In this document: positions 12,761 to 24,311 of the stretch, one piece after another
Layout: the number at the start of each line of letters is the position of its first letter
Numbering within the stretch: position 1 is the first letter of the stretch
DNA from: Hydractinia symbiolongicarpus
Taxonomy: Eukaryota; Cnidaria; Hydrozoa; Anthoathecata; Hydractiniidae
Assembly: GCF_029227915.1 (NCBI RefSeq)
Contig: NC_079875.1
Span: forward strand, 25,120,001-25,184,000
Length of the DNA stretch: 64,000 nt
Direction: 5' to 3'
The notes under the pieces: generated by a model
What the model was told of the DNA's origin: nothing
The model's database searches: none
The model's input: the letters and a program-made list of their open reading frames with translations, nothing else
Position numbers and translations under genes: made by a program

Positions 12761-12919
12761 AAAAATGGTTGTGTTTAGTAATTCTAAATCAACCAATGTC
12801 AGTTCTTTCAGCAAGCTGATTATGCCTTTACTTTTATTTTTTAAAAAATATTTACCTTAAAAGAAAAAACTACGGTTTTGACAAGCTTCGAGTCAATTCG
12901 GTCATGTGTGTGTACTATA

Positions 12920-13290
12920 CACTGACGGGTTAAAAGGAGTCATTTTGAGAAACTTACGGGAGTCATTTAAGAGTGCTTGTGGCGACTCCCAGAAGGCGTC
13001 ATTTTGACTCCCTTACGCGTTTATTTTTGACTCCCTTTTAGTTATCAATTTCAGAAATGACTCCCTTCTGGTTCTCACGGAAGCAACAAAAAAATGACTC
13101 CCTTAAGCGTTTCTTTTTTTTATTGACCCTCTTAAAGGTGTCATATTGACACTCATTAGGTTATCACTCTTAAACGATTTGACTCCCCTACGCGTTTCAT
13201 TTTTTACTTCCTTTGGGTTATCAATCTCCGAAATTACATTTGTTCCTTCGTATTCTCTCAAGGGTGATATATTGACGTTTATTAGTTTTT
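12920..13290. repeat. Degenerate GACTCCC-rich repeat
   Basis: Many degenerate copies of GACTCCCTTACGCGTTT-like words, 35-60 bp apart and in both orientations. Low-copy and heavily mutated. Confidence 0.5.
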
Positions 13291-13400
13291 TCACATTCTC
13301 ATGTGATGGGGGTATACAAAAAAGATATCAAATTTTTAGTAAAAATGGTATCAAGGTTTTAGTAGTTTGAAAATAATGTATTAATTTAAATATATATAAT

Positions 13401-13567
13401 CGCCTAGTTGGCTTGGCAAAGCACATATACAATACACTCTCGCCTCATTGGCTTGGCAAAGCACATATACAATACACGTATTCTTGCCTCGTTGGCTTGG
13501 CAAAGCACATATACAATACACGTATTCTCGCCTCGTTGGCTTGGCAAAGCACATATACAATACACTG
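13401..13567 (+). repeat. Tandem repeat, about 4 copies of 36-44 bp
   Basis: Four copies of a unit beginning YGCCTMRTTGGCTTGGCAAA and ending with CATATACAATACAC; three are nearly identical. The array abuts the 3' end of the tyrosine-recombinase remnant and extends its last frame artificially. Confidence 0.9.
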
Positions 13568-13599
13568 AGGGGTAAAAGAGCTCAAGTCTGTAGGCTGCT

Positions 13600-14330
13600 A
13601 TATACCTAAATTCAGAGAAATGTCCAAACGTTTCTTTTATGTATCTGTCTTTGACAGTGCTGCTAGGGGACCAGCGACCGTGCTTCGCTATCAATCGCTC
13701 GGTAACTCCATTGTTAGCAGCTGCGAAAGCTCCCCCTGATCTTAAAGAGAATACATATTGGCCACAATGATGAAATGATTCGCTTAGGTGTTAGACGAAA
13801 TCTTTTCGAGCAGCACTGTATGAAATTGCTTTATTCTCTGTAGCGTTATGACCATGTTTGGTCTTTGCTAACCTGCAGATCAAAAAAGATCTGAAATTTT
13901 TGACACTTTTAAGTACTTGTATAGCCAATATAATGGACAAGCAGTGCTGTCAGTTTTTTCAACATAGACAGTGTTGCCATCTCTCCACTGATCTGTTTTT
14001 GACTTTTCAATGAAAATTTGGGCAGTATCCTTTTCTAATTTTAAGTGTTTCAGTCTAATGTTCAAGAGTTTACTTATACGAAAGAAGCCCGCGAAGCCAA
14101 AAATACATAAAATTATGAATTCATGAAATTTTCAGACTTTTCATACTTAGCCATCAATGTCTTAATCATTTCCGCAGTAAATGGTTCTTTACGATTTGTA
14201 CTATTTTTTGAAAGTAGCCGTTTAGCTCCTTCGAATGCTAACTTTACAATTGGGCTGTCTGTAGGCGATTCAAAACCTGTACTTAGGTGTCCCCATCGAA
14301 TTCCACAAAAAGCATCGAATTCCACAAAAA
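13600..14330 (-). pseudogene. Tyrosine-recombinase pseudogene
   Basis: Three frames on the minus strand line up as one phage-integrase-like protein. The first block (14325-14113) has GIRWGHLSTGFESPTDSP and VKLAFEGAKRLLSK. The second (about 14108-13880) has a family-typical GFAGFFRISKLLNIRLKHL, whose Arg matches the box I Arg, then KSKTDQWRDGNTVY and CPLYWLYKYL. The third (about 13745-13600) has FSLRSGGAFAAANNGVTERL, then IAKHGRWSPSSTVKDRYI, matching box II. The usual His of the HxLR motif is Phe. A frameshift near 14110 and a stop near 13880 separate the blocks. Cryptons and DIRS elements both use such enzymes; which family this is cannot be told here. Confidence 0.7.
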
Positions 14331-14379
14331 GCCGAAATGACAGTACTGACAGAACTCTTTTCTACAACTAAATCGTTTA

Positions 14380-16330
14380 GAAAAAAACAAACGAATCTCA
14401 TCAAAGACTTCTACTGCAGATTTAGTAAAAAATAGTCAAAAAAAGGTTCACGTTTCAAACTTTGCACTTGTATATTTTGAAAGTGATAAAACAACTGCCA
14501 TCATACGAAAGGAAAAAATTGTGCAGCAAAATATTTTGTTGGAATACGTTGAAGGTGGAGGTAATATCCGGGTGGATGTAAAGATATACGATGCTATAAA
14601 ACGAACCAATGCTATCTACCAAACATTGTTGATCTCTTTAAATGGTAAGTTTTTTTTATCACAATGCAATGTATTTTGTAATTTTGATTTCAACTGTACT
14701 TATATTTTGTTTCTAGACTCCAAAGCTGTTTTAACTGAAAAAGATAAAATATTTCAATCTGAAAATCCTAGACTCTTTGATGTTGAAACAGATGAAGAAC
14801 TTGACAATGAAGAACTTGACAAATGTAACAATGAAAAAACAAAAATAATCAAAATAAAAAACAAAAGACAAGAGAAACGACAAAGATAGAAAACAAAAAG
14901 AAGGAAAAAGTTACAGTTTTAAATGGCGCAGTAAACAATTCTAAAGATACCAAAGAGAAGGACACCGTAGAAGTAACGAAAACTAAAAAGCCCACGAAAT
15001 TGTCAGTTCAAAAGGAAGCTGTAAGTATTTTTGTTTGTATTTTCTACAAAGTCAGAAGAGAGATCGAAAACGAGGCCGAGAAATTTGATGCTAGATATTA
15101 ATTGATTATAAATTCTTTCTACAAATTCAGGCAAAGCTAATAGATGTTGGAAATGGGCAAGATGATATAGAAAATGCGCGAGAAGAAATACTGAAAGACA
15201 AAACATGCACTACATGCAAACAAACACGGGAAGCTGTGAAGATTGTCATGATTGAGCAGAAAGACATCAAAAAGATTCTTCAGGTAATTATCGAATTTGT
15301 CTCGATTATCTTGTCCAGTATATTATAATCCATAAATGCTATTGTATTCTCAAAACAACGTCACCTTATAAAAATTTTCTATAGATGTTTCTTTTGTTAT
15401 AGGAGTTTGTTTTATCTCTGAGCCACATAAAGAGGGACCTCGCAATAGCTTTAAGCAGACAACCACAAAATATTGAGTTAGCAACATCACAGGGAATCGA
15501 CTCCGCAATTTCGCCTTGCTCAACATTAACACCAACAAAAAAGACTGCACAACAACCACAACTACCACACCACGAAGAGCCATTTCAAACACAACCATCA
15601 CATCACTAAGAGCCATCTCAAACACAACCCCTATCAACACAATCATCACAGCCGCAACAACAACAGCCACCTTCGACAAAACTGCCGGAACAAACATTAC
15701 TTCAGCCACCACCATCACCAGGTTAAGAAGAAGAAGAACAACCGTCTCCCGAGCTACCTTCACCTAAATAAATTCCTGAAAATCCTGTGGACTTGCATTA
15801 TGGCTACGACGACACTAGTACTCACTTTGACATACAAAGTTCTACGCAACCCCAAAAAGAATTACCCAAACAACTCGAATTTTTTACATGTTCCTCTCCA
15901 CTCGACACTACTACACAACTCGACATCCCTACACAGCTTCCAGCAAAATTTAACAACAACGCTCCCACATATTCTTTACAGTTCAACAATGCCTTCCCTT
16001 ATCAGATGTTTCCGCCTCAATACCCAACTTTTTTTAATAATCCTTTTGCCGCAAATCCACCATCTGCAATCAATCAACGATGCCCACAAAAACCATTCTC
16101 CCTACCTGACGACGTCATTCGATACGAATACAACAAGTGTGGTGGAAAAATAGGCAATTTCGCCACAAGATCATAAAGATAGCCATACCTGTCGAAGAAA
16201 GAAAGGGGCGAAATGTATATGGCATGCATAAAATAGTCAACAGGAAATTGCTACACAAAGATCCGTTGGATCGCGTAAAAGTGAACTTCGTTAAACATTT
16301 ATTTTTACACATGGTGATTTTGCACATTTT
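14380..16330 (+). pseudogene. Decayed BEN-domain gene, at least four exons
   Basis: A plus-strand gene with good splice sites. The first visible exon ends at 14644 before GTAAGT and carries FALVYFESDKTTAIIRKEKI. Exon 14717-15020 is acidic then lysine-rich and ends at GTAAGT. Exon 15131-15283 includes CTTC and a coiled-coil-like helix. A last exon from 15403 is Gln/Pro-rich and runs to a C-terminal region resembling a BEN domain (GNFA... then IPVEERKGRNVYG and DPLDRVKVNFVKHLF). The first join is in frame (G+AC gives Asp). The copy is broken by a frameshift near 14880, three in-frame TAA codons (about 15607, 15725, 15769) and a frameshift near 16160. The BEN call rests on recalled motif shape. 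Confidence 0.55.
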
Positions 16331-16469
16331 CTTTCTTTTGTTTCGCTTGTCCATGATTTTTACTTGTATTCCCTTGTGTAGAACATTTTAATTAATTCAA
16401 TTAATTATTTTATTGTAGATATTTTGTATAAAGGTTTTTAGGATATTAGGAAAATCTTACTACAGTAAA

Positions 16470-18191
16470 ATGCCTAGTTGGTATTTACTCAAAAACTGCT
16501 ATCCTACTAAGGGTACATGTCCTCCAAGTAAATTTTTCAAAATCAATGGGGAAAATGTATCGAATCCCAAATGTATATCAAATGCATTTTGTTCGTTTTT
16601 TACGAAAGTCGGATCCAAATTAATGAACTGTAAAATCATTAATTACACATGGAAAATGTTTGACCATCGGGACCCCCTGAAGGATATAAACCGAACTAAT
16701 GCAACATTTAAGTTTAAAGAATTAACAGTCCGAGAAACATTAAAAATCTTAGAATCGACATATGCATCGAAAGCGGCAGGTCCGGACACATCACCTGCAA
16801 GAATTGTAAAGGATATTGCTCCCGTAATTGCAGCACCACTTACGTTCTTAATAAATGCAAACTTGTTATCTGGCACCTTTCCAACATCAGAGAAAACTGC
16901 AAAAATTAACCCTGTGTTTAAAAATGGAGATCGCAGTAATATTGATAATTACCGTCCGATCTCTGTGCTCAACATCCTGTCGAAGACCATCGAAAGAGTC
17001 GTTTATAACCAACTAGCTGACTACCTGGAAGAAAACTTCTTCCTGAGCAAACACCAATATGGCTTCCGCCGAAAACGATCGACTAGTGATGCAGTTACCA
17101 AACTTACAAATAACATCCGCGAAAACATGGACAAAGGCAAAGTAACAGGTGCCCTGTTTATGGACCTGAGAAAAGCATTTGACACTGTTAACCACAGTTG
17201 TTTACTTTACAAACTTCCTTACTATGGCATACTTGGTAAAGAGGTTGATTGGATATCTAGCTACTTGTTTCACCGAAGCCAAATCGTTAACGTTGATGGA
17301 GTACTTTCTGAGAAGGAGTTTGTTACCCATGGTGTACCCCAAGGTTCGATATTGGGACCTCTGCTATTTGTCCTTCTTATAAACGACCTTCCGATCCAGC
17401 TAAATTACTGCAACGTATTAATGTATGCTGATAACACAGTGATTTATTTTTCACACAAATCGCTAACTGAGATCGAAAAATGTATAAACTCAGATGCTGA
17501 AAAAGTGTTCACATGGATGCAAGATAACTGTCTTATCCTAAACCCAAAAAAAGGAAAAACAGAATTTGTAACATTTACTTCTCGATCACGTAACACCCAG
17601 ATCAATATAACAATCAATAACAATGAAATCCACCAGCCTGCGTTCTACGAATATCTTGGTGTAATCATGGATAGCCATCTAAACTTGAGCTCTCACCTTC
17701 AACGAATGTACAGCCGAGTTAGTTCAAGGCTCAAAATGCTCAAGAAAGTAAGACATAACATTTCACCAATTGTTGCTGAGAAGATATGCACGTCAATGAT
17801 TCAACCTCTAATTTTCTACTGCTACCCTGTTTATGGTGGCATGAGCGATACATGGCGATTGAAATTCGAATCGTTATTTCTGAAAGCAAAATTCATTGTC
17901 AAAAATCGTAAAAAATGGCCAACTTTCACAATTCGACTGAAAAGAAAAATTGTTATTGACGTCTTCAAATTGTTCCATTTCGAAACTGATGGGAAATATG
18001 TTATGATCAACCACTCGATAAACACTCGAGGAAAGAACTGTTCACTTCGGCTCCCATCAATTAAATCTGAAGCTGGGAGGAAATTATCATATTATCAGGG
18101 AGCAGTTATTTTTAACTCCCTACCTGTTAGTATTAGGAAAGAAACTAATTTTAATTTATTTAAAAAACTAATAAACAATTATGATTTTTAA
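16470..18191 (+). pseudogene. LINE reverse transcriptase with damaged YADD box
   Basis: 573-codon open frame with the RT fingers and palm blocks in order: INPVFKNGDRSNIDNYRPIS, HQYGFRRKRSTSDAV, LFMDLRKAFDTVNH (motif A), GVPQGSILGPLLFVLLIND (motif B) and MYADNTVIYF (motif C). Motif C should read YADD; here the second Asp is Asn (codons at 17430-17435). That acidic residue is catalytic in the family, so activity is unlikely despite the intact frame. The first ATG is internal to the original protein. Downstream blocks (VKLLG-like EYLGVIMDSHL, then a thumb region) fit Jockey/CR1-type ORF2. Confidence 0.85.
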
Positions 18192-18573
18192 ACTTTTCTG
18201 GTTCATCCACGATGTGGGAGGGAACGGTTGACGCCATCGACACAAACAATACAATTTCCACGTCCTCTCACCGCCAAATGTATGGATTGTGTGATGACGT
18301 CATCCGTCGTTTCTTACATCGTGTTTCTTGATATACCTGAAAATTTTTCGCACAAAGTCTTTCACAATATTTTTAATTTTCTCATATATGGTTCTCAATG
18401 TTTATTCTCTTAAATTTTTCAATATCCGCGAATTTTTATTTCTCTCCGTTTAAATCTTACTTCGAAAATTTTATATTTTGTTATTTTTGTTTTACACAGG
18501 TCTCTCATTGATAACAGTAACATTTACATATATCTTGTATATATTATACTGACGTAGATAAACCTGTATAAAG

Positions 18574-18600
18574 ATGAATAATAATAATAATAATAATAAT
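18574..18600 (+). repeat. (AAT)n tail of LINE
   Basis: Nine ATA/AAT trinucleotides directly at the LINE 3' end. Short repeats of this kind are typical tails of CR1/Jockey-like LINEs. Confidence 0.85.
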
Positions 18601-19042
18601 TGATTAACTTACATGGCATTGTTGCCCACATTGAAAAACACAACATTCCGATATCCCTCGTCATGAACTTAGATCAAACACCACTTAAATATGTCCCCTG
18701 TCTCTCATCACACTTTATCCATGAAGGGAGGAAAATCTGTAACAATCGCTATAAGTTCGGACAAACGATCCATAACAGAAATTTTTATTGTAACATTTGA
18801 TGGCAAAATCAATGCTGAGTGCACCTCAAACATTTCAGCAACACATCAAAATTATCAAAGAGATTATTCTTCCATACGTTAAAAGGAAAAGAGAGGGTAT
18901 AAATACCACATTCCAACTATCTCTTTTTATCCTTCCCGTATTTCAAGGCCAAATGACCAAAGCAGTGACGGATTTGCTTCTCCAAAATATTTTTTTTTGC
19001 GAAGGTTTCCGCCAGCATGAATTAAATTTTTCATCCCCTTGA
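18600..19042 (+). pseudogene. pogo/Tigger-type DDE transposase fragment
   Basis: Two overlapping plus frames carry DDE_1-family text. One has HIEKHNIPISLVMNLDQTPL, where NLDQT holds the first catalytic Asp. The other has SMKGGKSVTIAISSDKRSIT and EIFIVTFDGKI. After another shift come IIKEIILPYVKRKREGI and VFQGQMTKAVTDLL. In the family the second Asp precedes VFxGQMT; here the preceding residue is Pro. Frameshifts and this loss make it dead. The N-terminal half is missing, probably because of the LINE insertion or an earlier deletion. Confidence 0.6.
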
Positions 19043-20411
19043 CCTTGAGGTAAATTGAAATTGAAAGTCAGTTAAAAAGACGAAAACCATTTTTTAAAAT
19101 AATTTTCACCTTATAGAAAAACGAATATAATAATACTTCCCGCAATGTAGATGCAGATAATTTCAAATACTCCTAACAAAATATGAGATAAGAAAGAAGT
19201 AATTCTTTTAAAACCTTGGACTTAGTTACTACTTTTATCTTTTTCACGTCTATGATGTAATCCAATTAACCCAAGTCCATTTTTACTTATTTCTACCTGT
19301 TATAATTTATCGTTGTAAATTTATTTATGTCTGTTATACGGTTTAATAGAAATTGTCCCAACGCTATTATAACTTTTATGATTCGATTTAAACATTACAC
19401 CAAATGGTTGAATTAAACTGTTCTCTTTAGTGACCATAGTGAGCACTTTGCATTGGATTAAGTTTTTATAACTTCCTCTCTGCTGCTGCTCCAATCCGGA
19501 TTCGCCTGATTTTCCTGAGAAAATTCTCCGAAACAAATAAATTATGTGATTTCAATTGTTGTACCAAAATTATTTGAATTATAAAATTTAAGCATAATCA
19601 TTTATATTATTTGAAATTACGTGTGCTTTAAAAGATAAAAAAGAATAAATAAAAGATAACACTAAGGAGCTATTAAATAAAAAAGAAGAGGTATAGACGT
19701 CGAAAATATGGGAGAATGTTTTATAGAATCATTGTTTATTTTTTTAATTACATTTTTATCCAAAGGTATGCTTTGGTAGCTGTGATACGTCACTCTGGAA
19801 CATTGAATGCAGGCCACTATTGAGCCCATATCAAAGATCGGACCACAAACTCTTGGTACCTCTGCAATGATAAGGCAATAAGTAAAGTTGATCCAAAAAC
19901 GCTCAACAGCACTACATCATATGTTTTCTTTTATTCCCGTTGCTAGTTTTCTTTTGTTTTGTTTTGTCTTTTCCCTCTCTTTAAAATACCTTCGCTGTTG
20001 CTTTAAACCTGTACTTTCAGGGTCATGTGGGAGGAAAATGTAATTCCGAGCGGTTTTGTATTACCCCAGCTGGTTCATACAAGCCAGTTTACAGTTAATA
20101 CTCTTTCTTGTTGGTCGTTGAAAGTTTATTTTATTTTTGTTGACATAAATATTCCAAAATACGGAATTAAAATAGATCTCACTTATCTTTCCAAGATCGG
20201 CTTCGATTAATTTTGAACTAATTCCATCTGTGGTGATAACGCATCTTTTGAAGATACATAAACTCAGCAAAATCAAAACAAAAATGCCAAACCCATTTAG
20301 CACGTCCGTACGCTACGCCATCTCGTATCTTTTTTGACTAACATATTCTGCCATACGTCCTCTGTGTATTATGTAGTGGTTGAAAACTATATTTAAAAAA
20401 ACTTGATAATT
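19043..20411. other. Non-coding stretch
   Basis: No exons or known repeats seen between the pogo fragment and the left end of the DNA transposon. Confidence 0.4.
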
Positions 20412-20444
20412 CACGGCGGGCTATTTCCCGTGTGAAAATGCTTA
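20412..20444 (+). repeat. Left terminal inverted repeat
   Basis: Bipartite end: a 9-bp outer block CACGGCGGG, a divergent spacer, then an inner block AAATGCTTA. The outer and inner blocks match the right end at identical spacing. Confidence 0.7.
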
Positions 20445-21373
20445 ACTCGTATTTTTCAAACGGCCTGGCTATTTTGTCAAGGATTGTTACATGGAGTTTG
20501 CGCCGCAATTCGACACTCCTTCAATTGCAACCTAGGTTTTCACAATAGCAGGTACAACAGCAGCGCGATGGAGAGATTTGTAGAAAAATAAAAATGGCTA
20601 CCTGGCTAAACACACTGAAAGGTTGCTGCAAGTGTTTAAAGTTTTGATTTGGTATATAACGAGTAAAAAATGGATAAATTATTGTTATTTTATGGCTTTC
20701 GTAGCTACCGTTACTCATTATTGCATATAATAAAAAATAAAAAGAAGATGGGATGGAGGCAGCACAGCTAGCTAGCTGCCAGAACACACAGGACAGTCAA
20801 ACAACAAAAACTACTTTTGTGACACATTGTATCTCAATATGAAGCAAATAATAACACAACAACTCTGTTTAAATAAAACATATGAACTATGAAAACTTTT
20901 TTTAATAAAATATAAACTATCATATAGCTAGTGTTTTATAACATCTATTCACAGAAAAAAATGATGATGATCTAGAATTTGTTTTCTTTTGCAAGAGAAA
21001 ATTTGGCATTGCCATGCTCATAAAAATAAAATATATTTGTATAAAATACATATTCTTTGATGTAAATATTATAAATTTTATGCTGTAATAGTCACCATAC
21101 TTTCTATATGATTACGTCGTAAACATTTATGTACCAAATGTTTTGACAAAACATTAATTCACACACATTTATATTAAAAAATTGATTTCTTTGAGCTTTC
21201 TAATTGGGAAAATTAATATTCATACTCTTGCGAAAGACACTATCTCACTGATTCACAAATATACATTGCAAATGTTATGCAAACAAAAAGTATATAGCAG
21301 AATAAGGAAATAAGGAAAATATACATCTAACACGAACTATCAACATACTGAACTTTTAAACAAAAAACGGTGT

Positions 21374-23752
21374 CTAAATTTCTAAATCAGAAAAAACCTT
21401 TTTCATGAAAGCACTCTCACATAGTTGGCATTTCAAGTTATTTCTAACAAGCAGCAAGCAATGTTCACAACACATATCTCTCTCTGGTATGTAATCAGAT
21501 CCTCTTGAAACATAGTGCAACTTATCGTAACCGTTTTCTCTCAGATGCAACAATTGTATGTACTCGTGACGGAAAATTCTTGGCCAGCGACATTGGAAAG
21601 TGGTATTGTTAGAATACTTTACAATCATCTGGTGCTTTTGCTCCCGCCCTTCCATACTATTACATCCAATTCCGAAACCGTAGCACAGCAAAGTACTTTC
21701 AGCATGGAAAGGTATGCAGTTACATAAAGTCCATAAACTGGGTGAGACGCTTACATCATACCAACAGCTTGACTTGAAAAGTAGTTTACATTGCTTCTTT
21801 AAATCTTTTAAAAGTTCCAAATTGAAATTCTCTACACGTACTGATAGTGAAATAATTTTTCGCAAACATATGAACTGAAAATGGATTTGATGCAGCCTTA
21901 TTTTCATTTGTTCACTCTTCAATTCATTTAAAATAAGTAAATTTAATTCTGGGAAATGACAAAGAAAGGCTTTACTCTCCTTTCCACGAAAACGAAAAGT
22001 GAAACTACTTTCATTCTTAGAACTGCTTTCATTAAACCACCGGATAATTTTTTTCGACAAAAAATTACATCCCATTGCTGAACGTATAAAATTAACAAAT
22101 TTAATTAAAGCATGTGAGGAAGGTATATCTTTAAATGCTTTGTAGGAATTCAATGGAGCAGTTGCCAAACATAGATTGAATAACTTCATGAAGTGCTCTT
22201 TGACGACATTGTTCTTCAGATGAAGAGGTTCGCCTTTTGCTTTATCAATATAATGGCCAACCAAGGGGACTTCTTCTTGTCTACCTTTCAAAACTTTAGA
22301 TATATAAGATGTCAAGTTACTACGTTTCGTTGCACTATTTCCTTTGCATTTAACTTCGATTTCTTTTTTTTTACCTTCAACCTTTTTGGCATCACTTATG
22401 CGTTTGTGATAGTTGAAGGGCATCCATTTGTCACTTTGCTTGGTTCCGTATGTATATTCAAATTTGGCTGAATTATCTTTATTTACATTTCCGAACGTTG
22501 AAAAGTAGTAGGCTGAATTTGTTAGTTCCCCAGCCAAAAAAGCCAACATCTTCATATCGTTAGGTAATTCACCCAATAAAAATTCAACTTTGTAGGCAAC
22601 TTCATCAACATAAACAGTGAAAACCTGACTTTCCAAAAACTTCACGTCCGACAACAACTTGAGAACATAATTGCGTACAACAGTAGAATTTTCCTCAGTA
22701 TCACCACCAAAAATTAAAAAGTTTTCGGAGCTGCTGCATATCCGATTACCAACATTAAGAAAAGAGACTAAAAATGACATACCACAAATAGGAGCTCCAT
22801 CCCCACCAAGAGCAAATACAAACAGAAAAGATTCAAAATCTTTTTTTTCAAGCATATTGAATGTTTTTAGTTTGTCACTCCGTTGACGATTCACTTTTAA
22901 ATAGAATTTTGCCAATCGTAACAAAAATTCATCACACGATCTATAATTTCCTGTAACTGATTTTGTTTCATCTCCAAAGGTTAGAGTTGGATGTATGTCA
23001 TGTAGTGTTCCTATATCAATGTTATTGATAATGGTTGCTAAATGAGGATACTGAATATAATTAACCACTGAATTCTGTTTATTCTGGGAAATTCTATTTG
23101 CCTTTCTAATTGCCATGTATTTAGCTTTCCCCATGACATTGTGGCTGTAAAAAACATTGAGAGAACGTAGTTTATTATCTTCTGAATTGTAAAATTCTTC
23201 ATTTGCTATTTTGATGGTAGTTTCCTTTATCTGTTTTACTACAGATGATTTAGCATTCAATAAACTTTTTGCAAACATTTTTGAGGGGATTTTCGAACAC
23301 AATGTGTCAATCATACCAAACATAACCGGCTGAACAGATTCCTTAGACCCTCCGTGAATGGCAGAACAAGCTTCAAATGTTTCCAGACGACGTGTATCTT
23401 TTGCTGATCTATTTAAATCACTAGATGATGGGAATTTACTACGCCTCTCAGCTGTTACCTTGCTGATGCTAAATTTGACTTCAGAGTCCACTCTATTCTT
23501 ACTACACTCATAGTTTAGGTGTCTAACACGTTTTCTTTTTCTAGCTAATCTATTTCTTAACTTATCAACATCCCTTTCAATCAAAGTTATCTCACTGCTC
23601 AATGCTGCTAATTGTTTTTGTTTTTCCTCAATTAGGTTACTCTGATTTGAAATTTTCAAATCCATATCGTTGATTTTTTTTCTGTTTGATGTATATTTTC
23701 CTAACTGGGAAAACTTAATGTTTTGTGCCTTTGACTTTCCTTTAGGAGGCAT
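21374..23752 (-). CDS. Putative transposase, 792 aa
   Basis: Start chosen at the ATG of MPPKGKSK (23752); the frame opens a few codons earlier but without ATG. Residues about 29-80 are a heptad-like coiled coil ending in a basic RKRKRVR. The middle contains GGDGAP (D318), then ELPNDMKMLAFLAGEL (D399), a 300-residue segment including GEPLHLKNN, and GCNSMEGREQKHQ (E701). The order D, D, long insertion, E is compatible with a DDE transposase, but the catalytic triad is a guess. The C-terminus has a zinc-binding-like set: CCEHC (761-765) and CQLC (775-778). The frame is intact over its whole length. Together with the inverted termini, this makes transposase the most likely role. I recall similar proteins in cnidarians only as uncharacterised. 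Confidence 0.6.
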   Translation of the reverse strand: MPPKGKSKAQNIKFSQLGKYTSNRKKINDMDLKISNQSNLIEEKQKQLAALSSEITLIERDVDKLRNRLARKRKRVRHLNYECSKNRVDSEVKFSISKVTAERRSKFPSSSDLNRSAKDTRRLETFEACSAIHGGSKESVQPVMFGMIDTLCSKIPSKMFAKSLLNAKSSVVKQIKETTIKIANEEFYNSEDNKLRSLNVFYSHNVMGKAKYMAIRKANRISQNKQNSVVNYIQYPHLATIINNIDIGTLHDIHPTLTFGDETKSVTGNYRSCDEFLLRLAKFYLKVNRQRSDKLKTFNMLEKKDFESFLFVFALGGDGAPICGMSFLVSFLNVGNRICSSSENFLIFGGDTEENSTVVRNYVLKLLSDVKFLESQVFTVYVDEVAYKVEFLLGELPNDMKMLAFLAGELTNSAYYFSTFGNVNKDNSAKFEYTYGTKQSDKWMPFNYHKRISDAKKVEGKKKEIEVKCKGNSATKRSNLTSYISKVLKGRQEEVPLVGHYIDKAKGEPLHLKNNVVKEHFMKLFNLCLATAPLNSYKAFKDIPSSHALIKFVNFIRSAMGCNFLSKKIIRWFNESSSKNESSFTFRFRGKESKAFLCHFPELNLLILNELKSEQMKIRLHQIHFQFICLRKIISLSVRVENFNLELLKDLKKQCKLLFKSSCWYDVSVSPSLWTLCNCIPFHAESTLLCYGFGIGCNSMEGREQKHQMIVKYSNNTTFQCRWPRIFRHEYIQLLHLRENGYDKLHYVSRGSDYIPERDMCCEHCLLLVRNNLKCQLCESAFMKKVFSDLEI

Positions 23753-23807
23753 GGCATAGAAATACAACAAAATAAAAACATTTAACTAGGATAAAAATCC
23801 AATTCTG

Positions 23808-24311
23808 TCAATAACTACATACCATACCATATTGATTGACAACTTTGTACGATGCAGTTATATTTAATGTCTTTGTTGACACTTTGTAATGTAAAATACA
23901 TTTTTTTTCATCGTCACATATTATATCACCGACGGCATTGCTTTTAAACTTCTTTTTGAATATTTTATTGATATCAAGGCTAGACAAGTTTGATAAATGG
24001 AATTTCAATGACCCAAGATGGTGAAAAATAATACTAATTTCTTTAATGATACCACTTTTGTCTTTCTTAACAATCAATTCTCTACCGTAAGCTGTGCGGA
24101 AGTCGCGAATGGCTTTATAAACAGCTAAAAATATTTCGGAATGGACACGTTCATTAATGACAACTTTGAAGGGATTATACAAAGTTTGTTTTGCTTGAAT
24201 TTTTCGATTAAGAGATGTTAAAATTGTATCGAAGTGAAACTTTATTAAATTGATGACGAGGATATTTTTTTCGTCCAACTCTGCATATGAATCAATTAAA
24301 TCTGACATCAT
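23808..24311 (-). CDS. Second transposon protein, about 167 aa, unknown function
   Basis: Open frame upstream of the 792-aa gene on the same strand. Start taken at MMSDLIDSYAELDEKN; the frame extends 27 codons further up, but that part is low-complexity (encoded by an AT run), and a good acceptor, TTTTTAG, lies just before MMSD, so this may be an internal exon. The protein is lysine-rich with a predicted alpha/beta look and no motif I recognise. It ends 55 bases before the next ORF's ATG. Joining the two by a GTATGT donor and a CCTAG acceptor would keep frame, but the intron would be only 37 nt, so separate proteins or another splice path seem more likely. Confidence 0.5.
   Translation of the reverse strand: MMSDLIDSYAELDEKNILVINLIKFHFDTILTSLNRKIQAKQTLYNPFKVVINERVHSEIFLAVYKAIRDFRTAYGRELIVKKDKSGIIKEISIIFHHLGSLKFHLSNLSSLDINKIFKKKFKSNAVGDIICDDEKKCILHYKVSTKTLNITASYKVVNQYGMVCSY

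Larger units (their letters stand above)
16400..18600 (+). mobile_element. 5'-truncated non-LTR retrotransposon (LINE)
   Basis: It contains only the endonuclease-RT linker, the RT domain and the 3' UTR. There is no AP endonuclease upstream, as expected of an insertion truncated at its 5' end. The 3' end is an (AAT)n tail at 18574-18600. The 5' boundary is approximate. It lies between the BEN-domain remnant and a pogo-type transposase remnant. Confidence 0.8.

Noticed and set aside
13401-13567. Possible CRISPR-like array
   Set aside because: The repeats are contiguous tandem units with no unique spacers, in eukaryotic DNA.
15350-15767. Long overlapping ORFs on both strands in the BEN gene (Val-rich and Thr-rich)
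   Set aside because: They are shadows of a CAA/CCA/ACA-rich coding stretch; the spliced frame with Gln/Pro text and splice sites explains the region better.
20521-20787. 88-aa minus-strand ORF inside the DNA transposon's left part
   Set aside because: No motif or splice support; probably 3' non-coding sequence of the element.
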